Origin: UBA11606 sp964504305
GTDB taxonomy: Bacteria > Actinomycetota > Acidimicrobiia > Acidimicrobiales > Aldehydirespiratoraceae
Assembly (NCBI GenBank): GCA_964504305.1
Contig: CAZDEB010000006.1
Location: forward strand, 124,001 to 188,000
Reading direction: 5' to 3'
DNA: 64,000 nucleotides
Both the position numbers and the translations under genes were made by a program. Below, one piece after another: positions 1 through 8,100 of the stretch (position 1 is its first letter; each line of letters opens with the position of its first letter). The notes under the pieces were generated by a model, which worked only from the letters and a program-made list of their open reading frames with translations, ran no database searches and was not told where the DNA came from.

Positions 1-1
1 C

Positions 2-736
2 GAGGTTCGAAAGACCGCCAAGGGCCCCCAAATCGTGGTGAGCCGAACCCATCCGGGTTTGGTCCGACGTTTGTTCGAGCTCGAGGTTCCCGAGATTGCT
101 GATGGTGTGGTCGAGATCAAGGCCTGCTCGCGTGAGCCTGGCCATCGCACCAAGATTGCGGTGTGGTCCAACGACACCAACGTCGATCCCGTTGGGGCGT
201 GTGTTGGTGCCCGCGGCGCGCGGGTGCGCCAGGTCGTAAACGAGTTACGGGGCGAGAAGATCGACATTGTGCCGTTCCACGAAGACCTTCAAGAATTCGT
301 GACCCGTGCCCTCAGCCCCGCCAAAGTCACCGAGGTTCGCCCCAACGAACTGACCGGTGACTGCGACGTGATCGTCCCGGATTTCCAACTTTCGTTGGCG
401 ATCGGCAAGGAAGGCCAAAACGCCCGCCTTGCGTCGCGCCTGACCGGCTGGGGTATCAACATCAAGTCCGAAACTCAGTTCGCCGAGGAGCAAACCTACG
501 GGGGCGAAGAGTGGGCCGACGGCGAGTGGGTCAAAGACCCCGAGACCGGCGAAGACATGTGGCAGCCGGCCGACGGCAGCGCCCCGATGTCTTATGCCGA
601 TTACGTCGCGGCCCAAGAGGCGCCAGCCGACCAAGACGAGGCGCCAGCCGACCAAGACGACGCGCCAGCCGACGAAGGTCCGGGCGCCGACAAGGCTGGC
701 GAAGAAGCCGTCGCAGACTCCGGCGAAGAAGAGTAA
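2..736 (+). CDS. nusA: Transcription termination/antitermination factor NusA, 3' part (5' end outside window)
   Basis: NusA binds RNA polymerase and nascent RNA and modulates pausing, termination and antitermination. The reading frame is already open at the first bases, so the N-terminal domain and S1 domain are outside the window; 244 residues remain. Visible are the end of the S1 linker (SRTHPGLVRRLFELEVPE) and two KH domains: the first with GACVGARGARV, the second with LAIGKEGQNARLASRLTGW. After about residue 165 the tail becomes acidic, with an EAPADQD repeat, and ends in GEEE. It is followed 6 bases later by ylxR and then infB, the usual nusA operon order. Identification is firm; only the start is missing. 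Confidence 0.96.
   Translation, partial: EVRKTAKGPQIVVSRTHPGLVRRLFELEVPEIADGVVEIKACSREPGHRTKIAVWSNDTNVDPVGACVGARGARVRQVVNELRGEKIDIVPFHEDLQEFVTRALSPAKVTEVRPNELTGDCDVIVPDFQLSLAIGKEGQNARLASRLTGWGINIKSETQFAEEQTYGGEEWADGEWVKDPETGEDMWQPADGSAPMSYADYVAAQEAPADQDEAPADQDDAPADEGPGADKAGEEAVADSGEEE
620..678 (+). repeat. 21-bp tandem repeat in the nusA tail
   Basis: Two full 21-bp copies begin at 620 and 641, and a diverged partial third begins at 662. Each starts GCGCCAGCCGAC. They encode the acidic EAPADQD repeat of the NusA C-terminal tail. The period is a multiple of three, so the frame is kept. This is low-complexity tail expansion, with no sign of a separate function. Confidence 0.8.
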
Positions 737-742
737 TGGCGG

Positions 743-1009
743 GTGCCTGAACGTACCTGTGTCGGCTGTCGCCGGCGCTTCGATCAGGCCGAGCTGATCC
801 GCGTCCATCTGAATGGCGATGACGTGGTTGTGGGCCGCGGCGATGGTCGCGGTGCCTGGGTTGGTCCTTCGCCGGCTTGCCTCGAGTTGTCGGTTCGGCG
901 ACGAGCCTTGACCCGTGCTCTCGGGGTCGAGGCGAACGCGATTGGGTTCGCTAAGCTTTCTGATTCGTGGCCTGCTCAGCCTCCCGCGTGTCCGCACGGG
1001 GGTGGGTGA
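743..1009 (+). CDS. ylxR: YlxR/RnpM family RNA-binding protein (DUF448)
   Basis: This 88-residue protein begins at a GTG six bases after the nusA stop. It opens with PERTCVGCRRRF, the conserved YlxR start, and carries GRGAWVGPSPACLELSVRR, matching the family's GRGAYVC region. In Bacillus the homologue RnpM binds and modulates RNase P; that role is family knowledge and is not shown here. Its place between nusA and infB is the canonical one. The last fifteen or so residues are Pro/Gly-rich and not conserved. Confidence 0.9.
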   Translation: MPERTCVGCRRRFDQAELIRVHLNGDDVVVGRGDGRGAWVGPSPACLELSVRRRALTRALGVEANAIGFAKLSDSWPAQPPACPHGGG

Positions 1010-1018
1010 GTCCACGTG

Positions 1019-1035
1019 CGGTGCACTGTGCACCG
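1019..1035. promoter_or_regulatory. 17-bp perfect palindrome between ylxR and infB
   Basis: The arms CGGTGCAC (1019-1026) and GTGCACCG (1028-1035) are perfect inverted repeats around a single T, and TTTGATTT follows. As RNA it can form a 6-bp stem with a 5-nt loop and a short U-rich tail, so it could be a weak attenuator. As DNA it looks like an operator. It lies in the only sizeable gap of the nusA-ribBA run, so it could set infB expression separately from nusA. Function is inference. Confidence 0.45.
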
Positions 1036-1099
1036 TTTGATTTGTAACGCGAGTGGTTGATGTTCTTGCATCGATCACTCAGAAGGGCAATTGCCACAC

Positions 1100-3901
1100 G
1101 TGTCATCCAATATCCGCGTCTACGAGCTTGCTCGCGAGTTGGGCCTTACCAACAAAGAAACTCTCGACCTCTCGGACTCCCTCGGGATCGGAGTCAAGAG
1201 CCATTCGTCGAGCATTGTCGACGCACAAGCCGATCGCGTCCGTCGTAAGGCCGAGCGCGAGGGCCTGATTCGCGATGAGCAGCCGCCCGAGCCCAAACCG
1301 GCCAAGAAGGCCGCCAAGAAGTCGACCAAGAAGGCCGCCAAGAAGGCCACTAAGAAGTCGAGCAAGAAGTCGATCAAGAAGTCAGCGGCAAAGGCCTCCA
1401 AGCCGCCGACCAAGGAGGCCGCAGCTGTCGCCGACGCGCCAGTCGAGGACGTGCCAGCCGAGGACGTGCCAGTCGCCGAACCCGAAGTCTCCGATCCAGC
1501 GCCTGTCACGCCCGAGCCCGAAATCGCCGCCGAACCGGCCGTCGCCAAACCGGTTGCTCCGGCGACCCCCAAGCGGGTCATTTCGTCGAGCGGCAGCAGT
1601 GCGCCGCCAAAGCGACCAACCGAAGACGTGGCACCGCCTGCTCCGGCCCCGGTGGCCAAGAAGGTTGTCAAGAAGGTTGTCAAGAAGCTGGTGAAGAAGG
1701 TCGCAATCGATCCTTCAAAGCGGCCGCCGACTTCTGGTTCCGGTAAACCCATTCCGCCGCCTCCGCGATCCACCACAGGTCGCGCTATTCCGCCACCTCC
1801 TGGTGGACGTCCTCGTCCAGCGGGCGGACCCGCCGCTCCAGGCGGAAACCGACCCAGCGGTCCGTCGCGTGGCGGCCCGCTGCCCAGCGGTGGTCGCCGA
1901 TCCGGTGGCCCACGCGACTCAGTGCCGGGCGCTGGTGCGCCTCCTGGCGGCGGTCGTGGTGGTCCTGGTGGCGGCCGTGGTGGCCCTGGTGGTGGCCGTC
2001 CGGGTGGCCCTGGTGGTCGCCCGCCGCGTCGCAAGGGTCGTCGGCGTCGCAGCCGCGAAGAACTCCAGCCGATGGACACGCCGTCCTACACCCCGCTCGA
2101 CGCGCCTGTGCCCGCCGGCGAGATAGTTGTCGAACGGTCTTCGACCGCGCTCGATCTCGGGCCCAAGACAAACCGCACCGCGGCCGATGTCATCCGGTTC
2201 TTGATGCAGCAGGGCGAAATGGTCACTGCCACGCAATCGTTGTCCGACGACATGATCGAGCTGTTCGCGGCCGAGGTTGGTGCCGAGATTCGTCTGGTCG
2301 ATCCAGGCGAAGAGCAAGAAGTCGAGCTTCAAAAACTGCTCGATCTCACTGACGACACATCTGATGATTTGCCGCTGCGGCCGCCGGTCATCACCGTCAT
2401 GGGTCACGTCGACCACGGCAAGACTTTGCTGCTCGACCGCATCCGCAATGCTCGGGTGGTCGAGGGCGAGGCCGGTGGTATCACTCAGCACATTGGCGCT
2501 TACCAAGTCGAACGCGATGGTCACCACTTGACCTTCATCGACACACCCGGCCACGCGGCGTTCACCGCTATGCGAGCCCGCGGCGCCGCTTCGACCGACA
2601 TTGTCATCTTGATGGTGGCGGCCGACGACGGCGTGATGCCTCAGACCATCGAAGCAATCAACCACGCCAAAGCCGCCGAGGTTCCGATCATTGTTGCGAT
2701 CAACAAGATCGATCGAGCCAACGCCGATGTTCAAAAGGCCATTGCCGGAGTAGCCGAGCATGGTTTGGTTCCGGAGGCTTGGGGTGGCGAGACGATCTTC
2801 CAGGAGATTTCTGCGTTGCAGGATCTCGGTATCGACGAGCTTCTCGATCAAATCCTGCTGGTGGCCGAGGTCGAAGACCTACATGCCCCCGAAGCTGGTC
2901 GAGCCGGCGGTGTTGTGCTCGAAGCCAACCTCGACATCGGCCGGGGCCCGGTCGCCACGGTGCTTGTTCAGCGAGGCACCCTGAAGGTGGGCGACCCGTT
3001 GGTTGCCGGCGCAGCATGGGGCCGAGTCCGGGCCATGATCAACGATCGCGGCGAGAACGTCAAAGAGGCTGGCCCATCGACTCCGGTGCAGGTTCTCGGC
3101 CTCTCCGACGTTGCGGCCGCAGGCGACGAGTTTGTTGTTGCCCCAACCGAGAAGGTCGCGGGCCGTGTTGCCGACACTCGTGAGCACTGGCAACGTCAGT
3201 CGAGCCTGGGGCGCGAGGCCCACGCCTTGTCGGGCGGCGCCAAGCTCGAAGACATTTTCGAACAGATCCAGCGCGGCGAAGCGGCGACGCTCAACTTGGT
3301 CATCAAGACCGACATGAACGGCTCGCTCGAAGCAGTCACCGAAAGCTTGCGCAAGCTCGAACGCGACGAGGTCAAGGTGGGCTTTGTCCATCGTGGCGTC
3401 GGCGGGATCACCGAGAACGACATTCAGCTGGCGGCGGCGGCCAACGCCACGCTTATTGGGTTCAACGTTCGTCCCGATCGCAAGGCACGCGACCTCGCCG
3501 AGTACGAAGGCGTCGAGATCCGTTCTTACGAGATCATCTACAAGCTGCTCGAGGACATCGAAGATGCCATGGTCGGCTTGTTGGCTCCCGAGTTCGAGGA
3601 AATTGTCACCGGCGATGCCGAAGTGCGAGAGATCTTCAAGGTCCCTCGCATCGGGGCGATTGCTGGTTGTTACGTCCTCAACGGCGTGATCACTCGCAAT
3701 TCCAAGGTGCGGTTCCTGCGTGAGGGGTCGATTATCTGGAAGGGCAAGGTCAACTCGCTGCGTCGCTTCAAGGACGATGCGAAGGAAGTTGCCGCTGGTT
3801 ACGAGTGTGGTATCGGACTTTCCGATTTCCAGGACTTGCGGGCCGGCGACATCATCGAGACCTTCGAGGAGCGCGAAATCGCGCGCACGCTCGATTCCTG
3901 A
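1100..3901 (+). CDS. infB: Translation initiation factor IF-2
   Basis: IF-2 is the GTPase that places fMet-tRNA on the 30S subunit and promotes subunit joining. The 933-residue reading starts at GTG 1100, giving SSNIRVYELARELGL, the standard IF-2 N-terminal motif. A TTG nine bases upstream sits only 3 bases from the AAGGG and is less likely. The N-terminal third is lysine-rich (KKAAKKSTKKAAKKATKK), then Pro/Ala-rich, then Gly/Arg-rich, ending PPRRKGRRRR. The G domain has GHVDHGKT (residues 435-442), DTPGH and NKID. The C-terminal domains II-IV are complete. The low-complexity region is typical of actinobacterial IF-2. Confidence 0.97.
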   Translation: MSSNIRVYELARELGLTNKETLDLSDSLGIGVKSHSSSIVDAQADRVRRKAEREGLIRDEQPPEPKPAKKAAKKSTKKAAKKATKKSSKKSIKKSAAKASKPPTKEAAAVADAPVEDVPAEDVPVAEPEVSDPAPVTPEPEIAAEPAVAKPVAPATPKRVISSSGSSAPPKRPTEDVAPPAPAPVAKKVVKKVVKKLVKKVAIDPSKRPPTSGSGKPIPPPPRSTTGRAIPPPPGGRPRPAGGPAAPGGNRPSGPSRGGPLPSGGRRSGGPRDSVPGAGAPPGGGRGGPGGGRGGPGGGRPGGPGGRPPRRKGRRRRSREELQPMDTPSYTPLDAPVPAGEIVVERSSTALDLGPKTNRTAADVIRFLMQQGEMVTATQSLSDDMIELFAAEVGAEIRLVDPGEEQEVELQKLLDLTDDTSDDLPLRPPVITVMGHVDHGKTLLLDRIRNARVVEGEAGGITQHIGAYQVERDGHHLTFIDTPGHAAFTAMRARGAASTDIVILMVAADDGVMPQTIEAINHAKAAEVPIIVAINKIDRANADVQKAIAGVAEHGLVPEAWGGETIFQEISALQDLGIDELLDQILLVAEVEDLHAPEAGRAGGVVLEANLDIGRGPVATVLVQRGTLKVGDPLVAGAAWGRVRAMINDRGENVKEAGPSTPVQVLGLSDVAAAGDEFVVAPTEKVAGRVADTREHWQRQSSLGREAHALSGGAKLEDIFEQIQRGEAATLNLVIKTDMNGSLEAVTESLRKLERDEVKVGFVHRGVGGITENDIQLAAAANATLIGFNVRPDRKARDLAEYEGVEIRSYEIIYKLLEDIEDAMVGLLAPEFEEIVTGDAEVREIFKVPRIGAIAGCYVLNGVITRNSKVRFLREGSIIWKGKVNSLRRFKDDAKEVAAGYECGIGLSDFQDLRAGDIIETFEEREIARTLDS

Positions 3902-3935
3902 ACCGCTTGCTAGCTCCAACTTGTGAGGTGAGGCG

Positions 3936-4352
3936 ATGGCTCGTCAACGTCGTCAGCACAACAACCGAAGTGGTCAGTCCGGTACTCGCATCGCCCGAGT
4001 AGGCGAACTCATCCGTCGCGTCGTAGCCGAAGAGCTCGAGGCGTTGGATGACGATCGCCTGTCGATGGTGTCCATCACTAGCGTCGACGTCGACCGGGAT
4101 CTTCATCGAGCGGTTTTGTGGTTCACGTCGCTCGATCGCGATGACGATCCCGAAATCCTCGAAGCATTCGACGAGTACCGAGGTCGGTTGCGTCACGAAG
4201 TGAGCACCCAGACCCGTTTACGTCGGGCGCCCGAGCTTGATTTCCGGGCCGACATTACGTTGCGTTCGGCCGAGCGGATCGAGGAGCTGTTGCGCCAAGA
4301 TCCGCGGCCAGCAGTAGACGACGGCTTCGACCACGATGGCGAAGAAGAGTAA
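3936..4352 (+). CDS. rbfA: Ribosome-binding factor A
   Basis: RbfA binds the immature 30S subunit and assists 16S rRNA 5' end maturation. The 138-residue protein starts at an ATG behind a purine-rich GTGAGGTGAGG. It has the family core: RVGELIRRVVAEELE near the N-terminus, the DxRL element (DDRLSMVSITSVDVDRDL), and a C-terminal PELDFRADITLRSAERIEELL. An acidic tail (DDGFDHDGEEE) overlaps the truB start by 17 bases, so the two are probably translationally coupled. Confidence 0.95.
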   Translation: MARQRRQHNNRSGQSGTRIARVGELIRRVVAEELEALDDDRLSMVSITSVDVDRDLHRAVLWFTSLDRDDDPEILEAFDEYRGRLRHEVSTQTRLRRAPELDFRADITLRSAERIEELLRQDPRPAVDDGFDHDGEEE

Positions 4353-5253
4353 CAATCGTGGTCCGCACGGGGTTGTCGTCATCGACAAACCGGCCGGATG
4401 GACCAGCCACGATGTTGTCGCCAAGTCGCGGGGTGTGCTCGGCACTCGCAAAGTGGGGCACTCCGGCACGCTCGACCCCGACGCCACCGGCGTGTTGGTC
4501 CTGGGCGTTGGGAACGCCACACGGTTGTTGCGATACCTGACGCCTTTGCCCAAGTCATACCAAGGCGAGATCGTCCTCGGTACCGAGACTTCGACCCTTG
4601 ACGCCAGCGGTGAGGTCACTGCGACTCACGACATGACGGGTATTGCCGCCGCCGATGTAGAGGCTGCTGCGGCGGCGCTTACCGGCGAATTGATGCAAAT
4701 CCCGCCGATGGTTTCGGCCATCAAGATTGACGGCAAGCGGCTGCACCAACTGGCTCGCGAAGGCATCGAGGTAGAGCGTCCGCCGCGACCGGTTACGGTG
4801 ACCCGCTTCGACATCGAGCCCGGGTCCGACTCAAATGTGTGGCGCTGCTCGGTGGATTGTTCGTCCGGGACCTATGTCCGTTCGTTGGCTGCCGACCTCG
4901 GGACGGCGCTCGGTGGCGGAGCTCACTTGCGGGCTTTGCGACGCACCTCGGTTGGGGGATTCTCGCTGAGCGACGCCGGAACCATCGAGAACCCGACCTT
5001 GCTGCCGATCGAGGCCGCGGTTGGTCACCTCGAATCCGCGGCCGTCGACGAGCCGACCGCGGTGGCCGTCGGCCATGGTCGGTTGCTGTCGATCGATGCG
5101 CTGGGCGTTGTCGGGCCAGGTCCGTGGGCGGTGCTTGGTGACACCGGCCAACTGCTCGCGGTTTACGAGGCTCACAAGGGGGCTTCCAAGCCGGCGTTGG
5201 TGATCCCGACGAACGTGATTCGGCCTGATGGCGGTAGCGTCTCACCTAGCTGA
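4336..5253 (+). CDS. truB: tRNA pseudouridine(55) synthase
   Basis: TruB converts U55 of the tRNA T-loop to pseudouridine. The 305-residue protein starts inside rbfA. It shows VVVIDKPAGWTSHDVV, then HSGTLDPDATGVL with the catalytic aspartate at about residue 47, and the RxxxLGTxxDxxDxxG-type region in IVLGTETSTLDASGEV. GTYVRSLAADLG marks the second substrate-binding segment. The C-terminal PUA-like part (about 220-305) is less conserved. It sits in the conserved rbfA-truB-ribF order. Confidence 0.95.
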   Translation: MAKKSNNRGPHGVVVIDKPAGWTSHDVVAKSRGVLGTRKVGHSGTLDPDATGVLVLGVGNATRLLRYLTPLPKSYQGEIVLGTETSTLDASGEVTATHDMTGIAAADVEAAAAALTGELMQIPPMVSAIKIDGKRLHQLAREGIEVERPPRPVTVTRFDIEPGSDSNVWRCSVDCSSGTYVRSLAADLGTALGGGAHLRALRRTSVGGFSLSDAGTIENPTLLPIEAAVGHLESAAVDEPTAVAVGHGRLLSIDALGVVGPGPWAVLGDTGQLLAVYEAHKGASKPALVIPTNVIRPDGGSVSPS

Positions 5254-5272
5254 CTTTTTGCGATTGAGTGTC

Positions 5273-6223
5273 ATGGAACTTCTGCACGACCGACAAGATC
5301 ATTTGCCCGACGGCATCGCGGTCGCGTCCACTATCGGGGTCTTTGATGGCGTTCATGTGGGTCACCAGGAGGTGTTTCGTCAGGTTCGTGCGGTGGCCGG
5401 CCGTCTAGGGGTCGCGTCCGCCGTTGTCACCTTCGATACCCATCCGGCCTACATCGTTCGACCCGAGAGCGCACCGCGCCTTCTCACCACGCTCGACCAA
5501 AAGCTCGAGCTCATCGAGCAACAGGGCATCGATTTCGCGTACGTGATCACTTTCGACCGAGATCGGTCCGAGACCAGTCCCGATGTCTTTGTCGAAGAGG
5601 TTTTTGTATCGGCCCTTCATGCTCGGGCGATTATCGTGGGCGAAGACTTCCATTTCGGCGCTGGGCGGCTCGGAAACGTTGATGGTCTCGCGACGATCGG
5701 TGAGCAGTGGGGTTTCGAAGTCCACCCGCTCGAACTCGTCTGGCACTCCGACGAAGCCCGCGAGCCGGTCTCCTCAACAAAGGTCCGCCGGGCTCTGGCC
5801 GGAGGTGATGTCTCTCGGGCCAAAGCAATGCTCGGTCGGGCCTATGAGGTTCGGGGCACGGTCGAAGGTGGTGACCAAAGAGGTCGTCAGATCGGTTTCC
5901 CGACCGCCAACATCCCAGTACCGAAGGTTATGGCTTGGCCCGCCGACGCGGTTTACGCCGGTTGGTGCACCCGCGCCGACGGTTCTCGGCACGCGTGTGC
6001 GATCAACATTGGTCGTCGTCCGACGTTTTACGAGCATGCCGAGCAATCGCTGTTGGAGGCGCATCTCATTGATTTTGATGGCGACCTGTACGGCGAAGAA
6101 GTCCGGGTTTCGTTCGAGGCGTTCTTGAGAAGCGAGCGCAAGTTCGACGGGATCGATCAATTGCAGGCTCAACTCAAAGCCGATGTCGACGATGCCCGTA
6201 CGGTGTTAGGGGTCGACTCGTGA
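5273..6223 (+). CDS. ribF: Bifunctional riboflavin kinase / FAD synthetase
   Basis: RibF phosphorylates riboflavin to FMN and then adenylylates FMN to FAD. The ATG at 5273 gives 316 residues beginning MELLHDRQD. An in-frame upstream start at 5228 would overlap truB by 26 bases and add a non-homologous leader. The FAD synthetase domain has IGVFDGVHVGH (about 21-31) and VSSTKVRRAL. The kinase domain has RGRQIGFPTANI (about 200) and ends with a typical SERKFDGIDQL helix. With ribE and ribBA downstream it forms a flavin block. Confidence 0.94.
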   Translation: MELLHDRQDHLPDGIAVASTIGVFDGVHVGHQEVFRQVRAVAGRLGVASAVVTFDTHPAYIVRPESAPRLLTTLDQKLELIEQQGIDFAYVITFDRDRSETSPDVFVEEVFVSALHARAIIVGEDFHFGAGRLGNVDGLATIGEQWGFEVHPLELVWHSDEAREPVSSTKVRRALAGGDVSRAKAMLGRAYEVRGTVEGGDQRGRQIGFPTANIPVPKVMAWPADAVYAGWCTRADGSRHACAINIGRRPTFYEHAEQSLLEAHLIDFDGDLYGEEVRVSFEAFLRSERKFDGIDQLQAQLKADVDDARTVLGVDS

Positions 6224-6256
6224 TCTTGGCGACCGAGGCAGGGATTTGAGTTAGCT

Positions 6257-6853
6257 ATGTTCACCGGACTTGTTGAAGAAGTGGGCACCGTTCGGTCGGT
6301 TACCCCTCAGGGCGAGGGTGCTCGTGTCGAGATAGAGGCATCCCTGGTGCTCGACGATGCCGCCATTGGCGCGTCGATCGCTGTCAACGGCTGCTGTTTG
6401 ACCGTGGTGGACTTCGACGATCAATCCTGGGCTGCCGACGCGGTTCCAGAGACCCTCGATCGCACGAACTTGGGCCGACTGCAACCCGGCGATCCGGTGA
6501 ACTTGGAACGCCCGTTGGCCGCCAACGGCCGCTATGGCGGCCACGTTGTGCAAGGTCACATAGATAGCACTACCGAGGTTTGCGCCATCGACGAGCTCGA
6601 CGATGGATCCTTTCGCTACACGTTTTCGCTGCCTTCGGCGCTGGCGGCCATGGTGGTCGAGAAGGGTTCGATCGCTGTCGACGGCATCAGCCTTACCGTT
6701 GCCGCGGTAACGCCGACCACGTTCTCGATCGCGGTAATTCCTCACACTCATTCGGTGACATCGCTCGGCCACCGCGCCGTTGGCGACACCGTAAACATCG
6801 AGGCCGATGTCTTGGCCAAATATGTCGAACGGCTCGTTCGGCCAACCCTGTAA
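6257..6853 (+). CDS. ribE: Riboflavin synthase (alpha type)
   Basis: Riboflavin synthase dismutates two 6,7-dimethyl-8-ribityllumazine molecules to riboflavin. The 198-residue protein has the two tandem lumazine-binding repeats. Repeat 1 begins MFTGLVEEVG and contains SIAVNGCCLTVV. Repeat 2 contains GGHVVQGHIDSTTEV and SIAVDGISLTV. Length and spacing are standard. Lumazine synthase (ribH) and RibD are not in this window, so substrate supply must be encoded elsewhere. Confidence 0.95.
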   Translation: MFTGLVEEVGTVRSVTPQGEGARVEIEASLVLDDAAIGASIAVNGCCLTVVDFDDQSWAADAVPETLDRTNLGRLQPGDPVNLERPLAANGRYGGHVVQGHIDSTTEVCAIDELDDGSFRYTFSLPSALAAMVVEKGSIAVDGISLTVAAVTPTTFSIAVIPHTHSVTSLGHRAVGDTVNIEADVLAKYVERLVRPTL

Positions 6854-6876
6854 GCGCCGGCCCAGATCGGATTCAC

Positions 6877-8100
6877 GTGACCTTGTTCAACCCCATATCC
6901 GAAGCGGTCGAGGCCATTGGCCGCGGCGAGTTCATTGTGGTGCTCGACGACGAGACCGAGACGAACGACGGCGTCCTGATCGGGGCCGCGAGCCTGATTA
7001 CCGCCGAGCGGCTGAACTGGATGGTGCATCGAACCAGTGGTGTGCTCGGCGCGCCGATGGCCGAGGAGCGCGCTCAGTCGCTCGATCTGCCGCTGATGGT
7101 CGCCGGCTCCGACAGCGAAGATCGCAGCGCATACACGGTGTCGGTCGATTTGATTGACGGAAACTCCACTGGCGTCTCGCCGGCCGAACGGGCCCGCACC
7201 CTTGTGGCTTTGGCCACGGGCGGACATCGGGCCGATTCGTTCGCCCGGCCCGGTCACGTCTTCCCCTTGCGTGCCCGCAACGGCGGGGTGCTCAAGCGGG
7301 CTGGTCACACCGAGGCGGCCGTTGATCTCTGCGCTCTGGCCGGTCTCCCCAGAGTCGGGGTGATGTCCGAACTCATTTCCGACGATGGCGAAGTTCTCGA
7401 CCTCGCTGAGAGCCGGGCGTTTGCCGACGAACACGGATTGGTGATGGTGTCGATCGCCGATCTGGTCCGTCATCGGCGCCAGAGCGAGATTCTGGTGCAG
7501 CATTTTGCAGCGGCCCGTTTGCCAACTACCTACGGCGAGTTCATGGCTCACGCCTATCGTTCGGTGGTCGACGGCGAAGAGCATGTCGCTTACGTAATGG
7601 GTGATGTCGAAGGGGGCGAGCCTCCGTTGGTGCGGGTGCACAGCGAATGCCTCACCGGCGACATTTTGGCTTCGATCCGCTGCGACTGCGGCCCTCAGCT
7701 TCAACTGGCTCTGCAGATGATCGCCGACGAGGGACGAGGCGTGTTGATCTATCTTCGTGGCCACGAAGGTCGCGGAATTGGTATCGGCCACAAAATGCGG
7801 GCCTACGCGCTGCAAGACGATGGCCTCGACACGGTCGACGCCAACTCCGCTCAGGGGTTGCCGGTCGATTCTCGTGAGTACGGGGTGGGCGCCAACATGC
7901 TGGCCGACTTGGGCGTCACACGGATGCGGATCATGACCAATAACCCCGCCAAACTCACTGGGCTCGACGGCTACGGCCTCGAGATCGTCGAACGGGTACC
8001 GATCGAGATCGAATCCAACCCCGAGAATCTTCGCTATCTCGAAACCAAACGCACTCGTATGGGCCACACGCTGGGCGGCGCGGCCGACGGCGCTAGTTGA
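6877..8100 (+). CDS. ribBA: RibBA: 3,4-DHBP synthase-like domain fused to GTP cyclohydrolase II
   Basis: The GTG at 6877, 23 bases after ribE, gives 407 residues. The C-terminal half is a complete GTP cyclohydrolase II: zinc cysteines in ECLTGDILASIRCDCG, RGHEGRGIGI, VDSREYGVGA and NPAKLTGLDGYGL. The N-terminal half is RibB-like, with STGVSPAERART, RPGHVFPLRA and RAGHTEAAVDL intact. However, the acidic active-site loop usually reading DDEDRENEGD is DDETETNDGV here. The Arg and the metal-binding Glu of REN are lost, so DHBP synthase activity is doubtful. The fold is still clearly RibBA. The 3' end overlaps the convergent phosphoesterase gene by 8 bases. Confidence 0.92.
   Translation: MTLFNPISEAVEAIGRGEFIVVLDDETETNDGVLIGAASLITAERLNWMVHRTSGVLGAPMAEERAQSLDLPLMVAGSDSEDRSAYTVSVDLIDGNSTGVSPAERARTLVALATGGHRADSFARPGHVFPLRARNGGVLKRAGHTEAAVDLCALAGLPRVGVMSELISDDGEVLDLAESRAFADEHGLVMVSIADLVRHRRQSEILVQHFAAARLPTTYGEFMAHAYRSVVDGEEHVAYVMGDVEGGEPPLVRVHSECLTGDILASIRCDCGPQLQLALQMIADEGRGVLIYLRGHEGRGIGIGHKMRAYALQDDGLDTVDANSAQGLPVDSREYGVGANMLADLGVTRMRIMTNNPAKLTGLDGYGLEIVERVPIEIESNPENLRYLETKRTRMGHTLGGAADGAS

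Noticed and set aside
1919..2851. Long minus-strand open frames opposite infB
   Set aside because: They mirror the codon bias of infB, show no recognisable motif, and conflict with a certain gene. Similar antisense frames opposite ribBA, M16, mfd and metG were rejected for the same reason.
6580..6876. N-terminal extension of ribBA to 506 residues
   Set aside because: The extension lies inside ribE in another frame and has no homology; GTG 6877 begins the family sequence.
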